DNA of 64,000 nt from Paludibacteraceae bacterium (GTDB taxonomy: Bacteria; Bacteroidota; Bacteroidia; Bacteroidales; Paludibacteraceae), in the NCBI GenBank assembly GCA_023227695.1, contig JALNVE010000002.1, positions 21,193 through 85,192 on the forward strand. Reading direction: 5' to 3'. The notes beneath the pieces are model-generated. The model did no database searches, was not told where the DNA came from, and worked only from the letters and a program-made list of their open reading frames with translations. Of the stretch, positions 50,713 through 59,957 are shown piece by piece (positions within the stretch are counted from its first letter, which is position 1; each line of letters begins with the position of its first letter). The position numbers and the translations under genes are program-made.

Positions 50713-50741
50713 TCGACATTGTAATTATTTTATGTTAATCT
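50713..50741 (+). promoter_or_regulatory. Sigma-70-type promoter
   Basis: TCGACA (50713-50718), 17 bases, TAATCT (50736-50741), 48 bases before ATG 50790. One mismatch in -35, two in -10. Confidence 0.5.
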
Positions 50742-50789
50742 GATTTCAATCAAGCGGGGTTAGAAGAAACCACCAAAAGGAAATAAGAG

Positions 50790-51518
50790 ATGAAAACATT
50801 CGTGACGAAAAACGGGACGGAAATTACGATTGACGGAGAAATTGTACGGACTCCTAAAACTTCTTGTCATATCAGCCACTTCTATCCCTTTGAAGAATCA
50901 CCTGACAAACTCTCTTGGGAAGCTACTTTCCGTCGCGGTAAAAGAAATATCTCGGAAATCGGATTGGTGGCTATGAGAGAAATCTGCATCCCTAAAGACG
51001 GGAATACGGAAATCGTTGCTGAAATATCCAAACTGGCAGATGAATTTCGTAAATCCGCCGTTCAGGCAAAACTGTCTGATGAGAAGGCGAAAGCCGATGA
51101 ACGTGAAAAAATTCTGGCTTCATGTCCAGAAGGTTATGAAGTCGCAAGGAATAGCGGATGGCTTGATGGAATATGTACCTTTAAAGCGTTTGACGGGGCG
51201 ACCTGCAACGCGTGGGATGACGCCTATTCTGATAAAGGACAGGGTTTGTATTATATCCCTGTTGATCGTTTTGACAGTAGCCGTAAACTGATGGCCGACA
51301 AGAAAACAAAATTCGAAAAAGAAACTTCCGAAAATGACGCAAAGGAAAAAGCGGCTTTTAAGGAAGCGAAGGAAACGGGGAAACCCATAGTTCTACGGAA
51401 ATGGATTACTGATCGCTGCATGAACGGAAATGAAAAAAATGAATGTTCCTTCGACAGCGCGATCGAATCGGCCATGCCTGACGGGTCAAAGAAGACTAAA
51501 TATGTCTGTTGTTTTTAA
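50790..51518 (+). CDS. Hypothetical protein with coiled-coil part
   Basis: 242 residues. N-terminal beta part, coiled coil near residues 85-115, then CPEGYEVARNSGWLDGICTF and DAYSDKGQGLYYIPVDRFDS. Shine-Dalgarno AAAAGGA. No family recognised. Early-region gene. Confidence 0.6.
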   Translation: MKTFVTKNGTEITIDGEIVRTPKTSCHISHFYPFEESPDKLSWEATFRRGKRNISEIGLVAMREICIPKDGNTEIVAEISKLADEFRKSAVQAKLSDEKAKADEREKILASCPEGYEVARNSGWLDGICTFKAFDGATCNAWDDAYSDKGQGLYYIPVDRFDSSRKLMADKKTKFEKETSENDAKEKAAFKEAKETGKPIVLRKWITDRCMNGNEKNECSFDSAIESAMPDGSKKTKYVCCF

Positions 51519-51538
51519 ATTTGAAAGGGATTTGACAG

Positions 51539-52426
51539 ATGAAAATTCAAAGTTTAAGCATTTGCGTACCTCTTCCAGAAGGGGTCAATCGTTGTACTAA
51601 CGCCTGTAGATTCTGCGTGTCGAAGATGCATCGAGAAGAATATCCCAGCCTTCATTCCGGAACACCTTTTCAAGATGAGAAATATAAAGATGAATTCCGC
51701 AAGCGCCTTGAATTTTCTAGGGATAACGGTTGTAATACGGTTATGATTACGGGTGAAAATGAACCACAGCAGAACATGCCGTTCATCGATATGTTTTCAC
51801 AAATCAACAAGAAATTACCTTCCAGTTTTAAATGGATTGAGATGCAAACGACAGGCGCGGGATTAGACAGAAATCATCTTTTGTTTTTGCAAGATTATGG
51901 TGTTGTGACGATTTCTCTTTCCCTTTCGAATCTTTATTCTGAACAGAATGCCGAAATCAATTGTACACCGAAACACTTGAAAGTAAATATTGAAGATTTG
52001 ATTTCTGAAATCAGGTCTTTGAATTTCAATCTTCGTCTTAGTCTGAATATGAATCAAACCATTCTTAAGGACTTTCAAGAAGACCACCAAATCATGTTTG
52101 AGAGAATCAATTTCTTACAACCGGATCAGGTAACTTTCAGAAAACTCTACGCTCGTCCTGGAACACAGCAAGCAAAATGGGTAGAAAAAGAAGCGACAAA
52201 AGAATCTGAGTTGAAAAGGCTTGAAGATTTTATCAAGGGAAGTGGACGGCTTATTAATATTTTGGAGTATGGACAACTTCAATATAGTTTGGACGGAATC
52301 AGTTACGTTGTTGATAATGATTGCATGGCGAAAGATCAAAAGTCCGGCGTCTATAAATATTTGATTCTTCGTCCTAATATGAAACTCTACTCACAATGGG
52401 ATATACCTTCAAGTCTGGTTTTTTAA
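51539..52426 (+). CDS. Radical SAM enzyme
   Basis: 295 residues. Cys triad CTNACRFCVSKMH (residues about 19-31) gives CxxxCxxC for the 4Fe-4S cluster, followed by NTVMITGENEPQQN and other TIM-barrel strands. Radical SAM enzymes use SAM and the cluster for hard C-H chemistry. I cannot name a subfamily; a base- or peptide-modification role is possible. The preceding gene stop is 20 bases upstream. Confidence 0.82.
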   Translation: MKIQSLSICVPLPEGVNRCTNACRFCVSKMHREEYPSLHSGTPFQDEKYKDEFRKRLEFSRDNGCNTVMITGENEPQQNMPFIDMFSQINKKLPSSFKWIEMQTTGAGLDRNHLLFLQDYGVVTISLSLSNLYSEQNAEINCTPKHLKVNIEDLISEIRSLNFNLRLSLNMNQTILKDFQEDHQIMFERINFLQPDQVTFRKLYARPGTQQAKWVEKEATKESELKRLEDFIKGSGRLINILEYGQLQYSLDGISYVVDNDCMAKDQKSGVYKYLILRPNMKLYSQWDIPSSLVF

Positions 52427-52438
52427 CGGGAACAATTT

Positions 52439-53155
52439 ATGAATGCACATACACAAAAACTAAAAACTATCGAAGCCTTGGAATTTTTGAAAGAACACCC
52501 GGCTTTCGCTTTTGAAAGCGATAATCCCATTTGTTGTGGATTCTGGTTCGGGATGCATGATGTCTGTAAGAGGGGATATTCTAAATCTGCAATTAACGGG
52601 ATTACCGTTTTCCCTAGTCAAAAGAAAAATTGGGAAAAGTTCAAACACCTTCTTCCTGAAGATGAAAAGGACGATCCTTGTCCAAGTGTGGAAGTCAAGT
52701 ATGCGGATCTTTTCGGAGAACCTTGGGAAAGCCACCATGTAGAATTCTGGTGGGAAATATCTTTCTTCATTTGGCAAGGTCCAAAGATTTCTTGCGATAA
52801 TCATCTTAAAATTTATGATCGGATTAATTGGCAGATGTGTTCGGGTCCAGAAGGTGGAAGCCGAAGTTTTGAAGATGCCATTATCAAGGCCGCAGAAACC
52901 GTAAAAAAGATTTATGGAGACTTCTGCAATGAAGACTTTCTAACACCAGAAGAAAGATTTAATCACGAAACTGAAAATCTGTTTCTGTCAGAAAACTTTA
53001 CTTTAGAACACAATCCTAAATATATACAAATCACGAATGATGTTTTTAATCTTCGCTGGTTGAAGTGGTTTATGACTACAGAATACGCAAAAAAGAATTG
53101 GGATTTTGATTTTGAGGAATGGAAGAATCTTCTAAAAAGGAATGATATCAAGTGA
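52439..53155 (+). CDS. Hypothetical protein, in a pair with the radical SAM gene
   Basis: 238 residues 12 bases downstream of the radical SAM gene. Aromatic and Cys-containing: NPICCGFWFGMHDVCKRGYS, then VEFWWEISFFIWQGPKISC. Helical C-terminus. No family recognised, but co-location suggests substrate or partner of the radical SAM protein. Confidence 0.6.
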   Translation: MNAHTQKLKTIEALEFLKEHPAFAFESDNPICCGFWFGMHDVCKRGYSKSAINGITVFPSQKKNWEKFKHLLPEDEKDDPCPSVEVKYADLFGEPWESHHVEFWWEISFFIWQGPKISCDNHLKIYDRINWQMCSGPEGGSRSFEDAIIKAAETVKKIYGDFCNEDFLTPEERFNHETENLFLSENFTLEHNPKYIQITNDVFNLRWLKWFMTTEYAKKNWDFDFEEWKNLLKRNDIK

Positions 53156-53201
53156 AATGAATCCGCGTTACTAATAATTTTGAGTGGAAAACGGAGGGCA
53201 A

Positions 53202-53549
53202 ATGCGCAGAACAATCAAAGAGTGGTGGGACAATCCTGAATACCACAGTATGACCGTGGACGACAAGATCGCCGCATGGGCAGAACACTGCAAGGAAGTC
53301 GAACGTCAGTTACAGGCAACACGGGACGCCTTGTGTGAGGCGAAGCCGGACTTTCTGCCAACGCCGGAGGTCGGCGCGGTTTCCATGTCTCCGTCTACCT
53401 CTTTGTTGGCCGATCTACGAGGGCTCGTTGAGACGTGGCGCACAGAGCGCGACTTCCTTTCTACAGGGGAGGGAGCAGACAGAACGGCGGCGAACGTCTA
53501 CGATGAATGCGCCTGGCAAGCAATGGAACTCATTAAGACCAACACCTGA
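53202..53549 (+). CDS. Hypothetical protein from a GC-rich islet
   Basis: 115 residues from ATG 53202 (GGAGGG). Base composition is clearly GC-rich compared with flanks, codons such as GCG, CGC and GTC dominate. Helical, with EWWDNPEYHSMTVDDKIAAW. Likely recent transfer. No family recognised. Confidence 0.6.
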   Translation: MRRTIKEWWDNPEYHSMTVDDKIAAWAEHCKEVERQLQATRDALCEAKPDFLPTPEVGAVSMSPSTSLLADLRGLVETWRTERDFLSTGEGADRTAANVYDECAWQAMELIKTNT

Positions 53550-53613
53550 CGGACAAGAACTCCGCAACTAGAAAAGGTAACGAACGAACAATCAGCATGA
53601 ACAGGACACGGCG

Positions 53614-53820
53614 ATGGATGTCAACGAGAAAATTAAGTGCCTGTGCATTGAGTGGGCAGAAGATCACTCGCACCTTCAAAAACTATGCCTTGAAGCTGGG
53701 TATGATGCGGGTGAAGTCTATGGAGATACATTTGGGGTTCCCGGAATACAAGATTTGGCCGACATGCTGTTTAAGCGTATTCCGCCGAACATCCATATTG
53801 ACGGTACGTTGTCAATATGA
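53614..53820 (+). CDS. Small hypothetical protein from a GC-rich islet
   Basis: 68 residues. Slightly GC-rich, acidic; CIEWAEDHSHLQKLCLEAGY and GVPGIQDLADMLFKRIPPN. No strong Shine-Dalgarno. Its stop lies between the -35 and -10 of the next promoter. No family recognised. Confidence 0.5.
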   Translation: MDVNEKIKCLCIEWAEDHSHLQKLCLEAGYDAGEVYGDTFGVPGIQDLADMLFKRIPPNIHIDGTLSI

Positions 53821-53826
53821 TATCTT
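53798..53826 (+). promoter_or_regulatory. Sigma-70-type promoter
   Basis: TTGACG (53798-53803), 17 bases, TATCTT (53821-53826), 26 bases before ATG 53852. Confidence 0.6.
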
Positions 53827-53851
53827 TATGTTGAAAAAAAGGATATAAAAT

Positions 53852-54604
53852 ATGAAATTGATTTCTAAGTTCAAAGACAGATATGATATCTATGCAAGAA
53901 ATCCGAATTTCAGCGATCAAAGTTGGAACAGGATTTGGCGTCGTGAAAAACAGAAGATGAACAATCCTTGGGCCTATCCGCAGAATCAGAATATTGGTTT
54001 CTTAAAAACTGTTCTTGAGGTCGAAAGAATTTATACGGTTACGATTTTCTTCTGCGGGAAGGAAATCCCAGTAATTGTGCTTGAAAACTATGTTTATCCT
54101 TCAAAAAACGATGTCGGAAATTACCAAAGACAATTCTTTTACAATTTTGAAGACTTTGCTCAAACTGACCTTTTCACATCTAGAAATTTGAAAGAAGACC
54201 GAGGAATCAGAGAGTACTTTGACGTACAAAACCGCATTTGGACGAGGACGGGAGACAATGGGAAATCTTTGGTGCGTTTGTCTCCGAAAGAAATTAATCT
54301 TTTCTTCAAAACTCCGGTTGTTGTATTCGGCGGTCTTCCCTATACTCTGTCAGAAGAATTTGATTGGATTGAAAAGGAACCTGACTGTTTTGGTTCCGTA
54401 GCGTACTTGAACCCGTGTCTTAACGACTTCCAATTCTTTTCTAAACATATGGATGCGTTTGCGGCCTTTAAAGAAATTGAAAGGTTTATTTCCAACGATT
54501 TGGTAGTACCCGACATGAAAGATGTAAAGATTAGTGATGTTCTAAAGGCAGAAACTCATGGATTTAATAAATATAGTTTCAGAAAAGACAAGTCGTTGAC
54601 TTGA
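53852..54604 (+). CDS. Hypothetical protein
   Basis: 250 residues with GGATA before ATG. Rich in aromatic and charged residues; N-terminal SKFKDRYDIYARNPNFSDQS and a beta strand TVTIFFCGKEIPVIV. No family recognised. Its TGA overlaps the next promoter's TTGACA. Confidence 0.6.
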   Translation: MKLISKFKDRYDIYARNPNFSDQSWNRIWRREKQKMNNPWAYPQNQNIGFLKTVLEVERIYTVTIFFCGKEIPVIVLENYVYPSKNDVGNYQRQFFYNFEDFAQTDLFTSRNLKEDRGIREYFDVQNRIWTRTGDNGKSLVRLSPKEINLFFKTPVVVFGGLPYTLSEEFDWIEKEPDCFGSVAYLNPCLNDFQFFSKHMDAFAAFKEIERFISNDLVVPDMKDVKISDVLKAETHGFNKYSFRKDKSLT

Positions 54605-54629
54605 CAAGATGGTGTGTTTGTGATAACCT
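54601..54629 (+). promoter_or_regulatory. Sigma-70-type promoter
   Basis: TTGACA (54601-54606), 17 bases, TAACCT (54624-54629), 27 bases before ATG 54656. The stop at 54602-54604 lies in the -35. Confidence 0.6.
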
Positions 54630-54655
54630 GTCTTCAAAACAAAGGAGAATAGGTT

Positions 54656-54898
54656 ATGTTTGAAACATCAGCACAAAATTTTGTAATAAGAAATCAGAAC
54701 GCACGTCAGCGCTTCTTAGACTTGGTTCAAGAACAGTTTCATTTCAGTGATGATGAAGCCGTTGTTATTTTTGACTACTATCTTCAAAAGAAGATTATCC
54801 GTCTGGATAATATCAACGGGACTTTCATTCTGAAACACGGTATTTTCTGGGATCGCCGTTGTATGAATTCTGCTCTTCAAATTCCAAAAGGATTCTAA
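54656..54898 (+). CDS. Small hypothetical protein
   Basis: 80 residues with AAAGGAG before ATG 54656. FHFSDDEAVVIFDYYLQKKI is a helix-loop-helix-like stretch. No family recognised. Next gene starts 2 bases after. Confidence 0.58.
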   Translation: MFETSAQNFVIRNQNARQRFLDLVQEQFHFSDDEAVVIFDYYLQKKIIRLDNINGTFILKHGIFWDRRCMNSALQIPKGF

Positions 54899-54899
54899 T

Positions 54900-55313
54900 A
54901 TGTCTGTCAAAAAACTTACACGGGATTGGGGTTGCGGATCTTGTATCAGTGGTGATGAAATCCTGAAAGATCGGTTTCTTCGTGAAGCAAAGGGATATCT
55001 GAAGGATGTAGCTTCACGTCTGATAATTCTCGGTTGGGAAGCCAATTTAAAGTCCAGTGTCTACACCAACAGGGGAGGAATTGCAGTCAGCGGAGAAGCT
55101 ACACTTGTGATGAAAAAGGACGGAAGTAATCTGTTTGTACAAATCAGTAGTTCCTGTATCGGCATGGTTAGCGGAAAACAGCATCCCAACAATGTCTATA
55201 TCCTGCATCGTAAAAGCACGGCTGAAAAGGATATCTATGCCTGTAGAGGCGATAATAGGTATGCTGATACTCGACTTGACAGCAAGGTCTTTGCAGAATT
55301 GATTGGGGAATAA
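54900..55313 (+). CDS. Hypothetical protein
   Basis: 137 residues with AAAAGGA. KKLTRDWGCGSCISGDEIL at the start, beta-rich Gly/Ser-containing centre (GGIAVSGEATLVMKKDGSNL). No family recognised. Confidence 0.58.
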   Translation: MSVKKLTRDWGCGSCISGDEILKDRFLREAKGYLKDVASRLIILGWEANLKSSVYTNRGGIAVSGEATLVMKKDGSNLFVQISSSCIGMVSGKQHPNNVYILHRKSTAEKDIYACRGDNRYADTRLDSKVFAELIGE

Positions 55314-55350
55314 CGGAAACCCTCTCTAAAAACACAGAAATTATTGAAGT

Positions 55351-55527
55351 ATGAAATACTTTTGGAGTACAGTTATAGGAAGCGGATTCTTCGATTTTTG
55401 GGAAGCAATAAATGAAGACGATGTGAAGAAAAAGATCGTAAAGAAATATTGCGGCAAGGTTTTTGACTTCGGTGAAACGACAGAAAGTTCATACCGCCGA
55501 TTTACAAAGGAAGAAAGAAATGATTAA
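55351..55527 (+). CDS. Small hypothetical protein
   Basis: 58 residues. Trp/Phe-rich N-terminus (WSTVIGSGFFDFWEAINEDD), basic helix in the middle. It overlaps the next gene by 8 bases. No Shine-Dalgarno. Length and coherent frame support it only weakly. Confidence 0.4.
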   Translation: MKYFWSTVIGSGFFDFWEAINEDDVKKKIVKKYCGKVFDFGETTESSYRRFTKEERND

Positions 55528-55711
55528 GATTTTCGTGTGTATCCCTTTTCTTTTGGTTTTGACGGCAATTATCTTTTTAAAAGTCTTATCTAAGAGATAT
55601 GGTTCCGAAAGATGTTCGAAAGAAGTAGAAATCCTATCTATGACTTTCTTACCTCTATCTGTTATGTTCGCCGTTATATTTTATATAATCATGAAGGAAC
55701 AGGGACTGTAG
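55520..55711 (+). CDS. Small membrane protein with two segments
   Basis: 63 residues from ATG 55520 (GGAAGAAAGA upstream). Hydrophobic segments at 3-19 and 42-57, short charged loop between. Could be an inner-membrane or superinfection-related protein. Ends in TAG, 8 bases from the convergent adhesin gene. Confidence 0.5.
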   Translation: MIKIFVCIPFLLVLTAIIFLKVLSKRYGSERCSKEVEILSMTFLPLSVMFAVIFYIIMKEQGL

Positions 55712-55718
55712 AAAGGAA

Positions 55719-57962
55719 TTAGTACCCTATCGTCGTGAAACCATTCCAAGGATTTGTCCATCCTGTGGTTCCTAAACGATAATACAAAGTCGGTGTTGCC
55801 GTTCCAAAAACATCCGCAGTTCCTATCGTTGGAGCGTTTCCTTCAAAGAAACAGGCGGTAGGGAATGACAGATAACAAGTTGCATCAGGGATATGAGATA
55901 TTCCGCTTGAGAATCTTATGTTTTTCAATGTGTCTTCTCCCGTGAAGCAAGCTGTTCCGATGGAAGTTATGGAATCAGGAATATAAACAGAAACGATATC
56001 ATCTGTGTTCCCAAAGACATTTTCAGCAATTGCGATGACAGGTTTACTGTTAATAGTCGAAGGAATGATAACGAATTCTTTTCCTAAACTATAATTAAAT
56101 CCCGTAATGGTAATGTCGCTTCCGTTATCTGTATATACGAAATCTGTTGACGGATTGGGATTATCAAGATATCCCCAATAATATTCATTAGTAACTGTTC
56201 CGCCCAAATCATTATCTGCCTGAAGCCAAAAACATTGCGCTGTAGTACAAGTTCCTGTATTTTGAGGATACGTCCAAGATCCTGATCCTCCACCCGGGTA
56301 AAAACTTGCGATATCGCAGGTTCCGGTATTTGAAGAAGTCTCTTGAAAAATTCCGTGGTGACAGGTGCCGGAATCCGCGTTTTGTGAAGAATAGTAAAAT
56401 CTCGCTGTCGCTGAAACTGTACTGTAGTTTATTCCGTTATAGAATGAAGCGTTTTCGCAAGTCGCTGTTTGATCTTCTGTAATCCCGTTAAATGTTCCGT
56501 CATTAAAGACAGCAGAGACACAGGTTCCGAAATTGTAGGACTGTGCGGCATCTGACTGAAAAATCGCGGTTGTAACGGTTCCATAGTTGATAGAATCAAC
56601 AAAGGTTACGGTTCCCAAAACGGCACTATCACCTGTTTGGCTTCCATTAGTCAATGTGAGTCCTTGCGTAATTGTGAAAGACCCTCCATTTATTGTCGTT
56701 CCGGAGAACACTGCTGAATCACAAATCAAGCTTCCTGTAGTAATGGTTTTCCCGGTAAAATCCACGCTGTCCACAGAAGTAGGAATACCAGAAGGTGAAT
56801 AGTTTCCGATTTTATCCATGTCTCCGTCGATAATTCCTGAAAATACATATGAAACCGGACCTTCTTGTATCGGCGCGATACTGATAGATTTTGCCTGGAC
56901 TATGATATTTGTTGTTGGTGTAACTTGAACGGTATTTACAAACCAACCTTCTCCGTCAACAGTCCCCAAATCCTGTTGGGTATCATTTATGAAAAAAGTG
57001 CCGTTTTCGTCACCCAAAAGAGAAGGTTTTATTCTGAGATACAATTGAAATTCAACAGATTTCGGAACAAATTGTGCGTTCCCGAAAAACAGGCGGGTTC
57101 CGTTGATATCTGTTATATATGCCTGAATCGCTTCTTCTCCGGGATTGCACCATCCGAGAGGAGATAGGAATTTAATATAGGTGAAATTCGTATAGAATGT
57201 CAAACTTGTGGTGCCGATACTTCCTGAAACCAAAGAAATTGATTTTATCCCGGAATGATAGACGGGAACACAATACCCGGCAGTCGTTAGAGGTGTTGAA
57301 GAAAAATCGAAAGAAGTCTGGCTGTCATCGCTCCATGTTAAAACAAAGACAACACCCGTAATTTCTGAAGACGGTACAATCTTTATCGGGAAAGGGGTAT
57401 ATGTGTTTCCGGTTACGGAAGTGGACACATAACTCGTATTGTTAATTACGGAAGTTTCAGGAAGAGATATTTGCCATATCGGATCAGCCCCGACAGAAGG
57501 GATTACGGGAATGGCAGAAGCGAAAATCATATTTTCCGGAGGAAGGACATTTCTTGACTGAAGATAATTCCCGGTTATTCCATGATAAATCTTATTTACC
57601 TTATCAGAAACCTTAAGATCATTATAAGCGAGAAAGCCGTTGATGGTTTTATCTGTTAATTCACTTTCCGTCAGGAAATAGGTATTGAAAGCATTGAACA
57701 TCCTTTTAAATTCGACATATCTTGAAAGGCATGAATATTCTGTGGAAACCGTCTTAATGTATTCCCTATAATTTTGCAAAGCAAGCATCAATGGATATTC
57801 CACATCTGAATTACCGCGAAAGAAAAAATGACTTGAGAGGTCAATGTTATATGATCGGAATGAAGAATACAAGGAATCTTGTTCAGATTTCAACGTATCA
57901 TAAATTTCTTCCACCCTGTCAAAGATATTCGCCAAATTCTGTTTTGTAAGTGTCGTTGCCAT
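55719..57962 (-). CDS. Tail-fibre/adhesin-like protein with BspA-type leucine-rich repeat end
   Basis: 747 residues. N-terminal helical part (1-130), then beta-rich Ig-like segments. Residues about 470-590 carry a run of short units of the form 'GTCxxAxFxxG', e.g. FGTCVSAVFNDGTF and GTCDIASFYPGG. The end (about 630-747) has BspA-type LRR_5 units (IVSVYIPDSITSIGTACFTG, then LKNIRFSSGISHIP). Such proteins bind surfaces of host cells. It follows the other adhesin by 13 bases, and ends close to the convergent gene at 55711. Confidence 0.72.
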   Translation of the reverse strand: MATTLTKQNLANIFDRVEEIYDTLKSEQDSLYSSFRSYNIDLSSHFFFRGNSDVEYPLMLALQNYREYIKTVSTEYSCLSRYVEFKRMFNAFNTYFLTESELTDKTINGFLAYNDLKVSDKVNKIYHGITGNYLQSRNVLPPENMIFASAIPVIPSVGADPIWQISLPETSVINNTSYVSTSVTGNTYTPFPIKIVPSSEITGVVFVLTWSDDSQTSFDFSSTPLTTAGYCVPVYHSGIKSISLVSGSIGTTSLTFYTNFTYIKFLSPLGWCNPGEEAIQAYITDINGTRLFFGNAQFVPKSVEFQLYLRIKPSLLGDENGTFFINDTQQDLGTVDGEGWFVNTVQVTPTTNIIVQAKSISIAPIQEGPVSYVFSGIIDGDMDKIGNYSPSGIPTSVDSVDFTGKTITTGSLICDSAVFSGTTINGGSFTITQGLTLTNGSQTGDSAVLGTVTFVDSINYGTVTTAIFQSDAAQSYNFGTCVSAVFNDGTFNGITEDQTATCENASFYNGINYSTVSATARFYYSSQNADSGTCHHGIFQETSSNTGTCDIASFYPGGGSGSWTYPQNTGTCTTAQCFWLQADNDLGGTVTNEYYWGYLDNPNPSTDFVYTDNGSDITITGFNYSLGKEFVIIPSTINSKPVIAIAENVFGNTDDIVSVYIPDSITSIGTACFTGEDTLKNIRFSSGISHIPDATCYLSFPTACFFEGNAPTIGTADVFGTATPTLYYRLGTTGWTNPWNGFTTIGY

Positions 57963-57975
57963 ATTTTATCTCTAA

Positions 57976-59877
57976 TTAAATGGTTTCAATGAGCAAGCCG
58001 ATTGTGTGATCTTCAGAAAGGTTCGTAATGACGATATCATAAGTCCAGGAATTCGGATTTCCTGAATCCGTATGAATGATATTCCCATCAAAACTGATCG
58101 TATACTTCAGGGTCGTTAACCCAGAAACAGATTGAACTACACGTAAAAGAGTGTTGGTTCCGTGATAAAGAACATAAGGAACATCGGGATTTCCTACTAT
58201 CGTTTTGGGCAATTCTTTCGGATCTCCGTTACTGTCTAGGTTCGTAAAATCATAAACTTTCAAATTCGGATAGGCATATTCTGACGTTAAAAAGATAGAA
58301 TGCTCTATAGGGTTTGGTCCGAGGTTAACTAGTTCTACTTGAAAGCTGTTCATTGTTGTCAGAGTTGTAGAGGGTTTTATCGCTGAGTAATCGGCAGAAG
58401 GGGAATCTGTCCACCTGTTAAAAACGTAAAAAGAAGCTGGTAAGGACTCTACAAGCCATGCTTTGATATCTACAACGTCTCCTACGGCATTGGAAGGGAT
58501 ATAGGTGTTTCCGCTAAGGGTATATGCGATGGGCTGCGTGTGGAAGCTATATCCGTCAGGAATCGATGTTTGGTTGGTGGTGAAGATAACGACGGCGGCA
58601 GTTTTAAAAGTAAATGTAAAATCAATCTGAGTTTGTCCTTCTGTAATTCCAAAGGATTGCCCGTTCGTAATGGTTCCGCTGTTTGAGAGGTTATCCTCCC
58701 ATCCGATGGAAACAAGTATATATTTGGTATCATCATAAATCGCCGTGGGGTAAAATGTGCAAGGGATAAACCACTGGCTTTCGCTGTCAATCGGTTGTTT
58801 CCCGACAAAATCGACACGTATGTCGGAAACATTTTCAGATTCTCCGTCCAAGACCAGATTCGAATAGACACTGATGTATTGTGAGAACAGAGGAATATCT
58901 GTAGAATCAGGATATGATTGATATTTAGGATTAGAACCTCCGTTGGTCCATCCCGTAAAATAATAGCCGTCTTCAGGTTCCGCGAATAGGGGATATTTGA
59001 AATCATTATCTTGAAGGATATAAGATCCTTCCTTTCCTTTTGTAACGATTCCGTTGGTAACAGATGTGGTCGTGGATGCTTCAGAAGTGAAACTGTCTGA
59101 AAGTTCGAATTCTGTCGTGTATTTGATTTGAACGTTACACGCGTCTGTAAGAGAAATATCTCTTAGTTCATTCGTCTGGGAATTCAAGATTTCTAAAGAA
59201 GAAAGTCCTAGAACTTCTGTTTCCGTCACAACCGGTGTCCCGTCACTGCTAAGATATGCAATCATCTTATAATCTTCATCTTCTGTTTCAAAAGTCGCCA
59301 ACACTAAAAGATTTGAAAGATTTGCTGAAAGCTTCATTTTTTGCGGTTTCGTCATTAATCCGGACGAGGAAGTGTTTGAATAGAGTGTTCCTGAATACGT
59401 TGTGTTTGTATATTCCCCTACCCATGTTTCCGAACCGCTATCATATGTATATGTGTAATGAACAGTTCCTTCTGGTTTAAAAACGGTTCCAGAATAAAAG
59501 TGATTACCTGTTATATCGTAGTAGAAACTGTCTGTGACTTGATTTACAGACAGTTTTTTTTGAAGCATAAATGATCCGATTGATGTAATTCCATTTCCGT
59601 AATTCTGAAAATAGGTGACAAATGCGCTGTCAATCTCAGCGATAGAAAGGAAAAAATCTTCTAGGTCGTAACTGTATGAAATTTCATCGCAGGCATTTGT
59701 TGAATTTGAGAGAGGGACGAAAACAGGAGCCATCCCGTTTTCGTAAATACTGTCGTAAAATTTCTTGGTCGTCATTCCGCTAAAATCCAAATCTGTGGCA
59801 GAGGAATATGTAGAAGCCAACCTTGAAAGCATAAACAGATAAAATCTAAAATCCTTTTCTGTAATCTGCAATGACAT
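57976..59877 (-). CDS. Tail-fibre/adhesin-like protein with InlB-type beta repeats
   Basis: 633 residues. Helical N-terminus similar in style to the neighbour, beta-rich Ser/Thr/Asn body. Residues about 295-325 (FAEPEDGYYFTGWTNGGSNP) and about 470-495 (FYVFNRWTDSPS) resemble InlB/Listeria-type surface repeats, which contain 'GYxFxGWxxG'. Probably virion receptor-binding. First gene of the tail unit, directed left; a T-rich motif (TTTTTTTTGATA, TATAGA 12 bases later) lies about 40-60 bases upstream. Confidence 0.7.
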   Translation of the reverse strand: MSLQITEKDFRFYLFMLSRLASTYSSATDLDFSGMTTKKFYDSIYENGMAPVFVPLSNSTNACDEISYSYDLEDFFLSIAEIDSAFVTYFQNYGNGITSIGSFMLQKKLSVNQVTDSFYYDITGNHFYSGTVFKPEGTVHYTYTYDSGSETWVGEYTNTTYSGTLYSNTSSSGLMTKPQKMKLSANLSNLLVLATFETEDEDYKMIAYLSSDGTPVVTETEVLGLSSLEILNSQTNELRDISLTDACNVQIKYTTEFELSDSFTSEASTTTSVTNGIVTKGKEGSYILQDNDFKYPLFAEPEDGYYFTGWTNGGSNPKYQSYPDSTDIPLFSQYISVYSNLVLDGESENVSDIRVDFVGKQPIDSESQWFIPCTFYPTAIYDDTKYILVSIGWEDNLSNSGTITNGQSFGITEGQTQIDFTFTFKTAAVVIFTTNQTSIPDGYSFHTQPIAYTLSGNTYIPSNAVGDVVDIKAWLVESLPASFYVFNRWTDSPSADYSAIKPSTTLTTMNSFQVELVNLGPNPIEHSIFLTSEYAYPNLKVYDFTNLDSNGDPKELPKTIVGNPDVPYVLYHGTNTLLRVVQSVSGLTTLKYTISFDGNIIHTDSGNPNSWTYDIVITNLSEDHTIGLLIETI

Positions 59878-59957
59878 CTTTTATCTCCGAAACGTTAAAA
59901 AAAATCTTCTTCCTTCTATAAAGAGCATAGACTATCAAAAAAAAGGAAGAACAAAAA

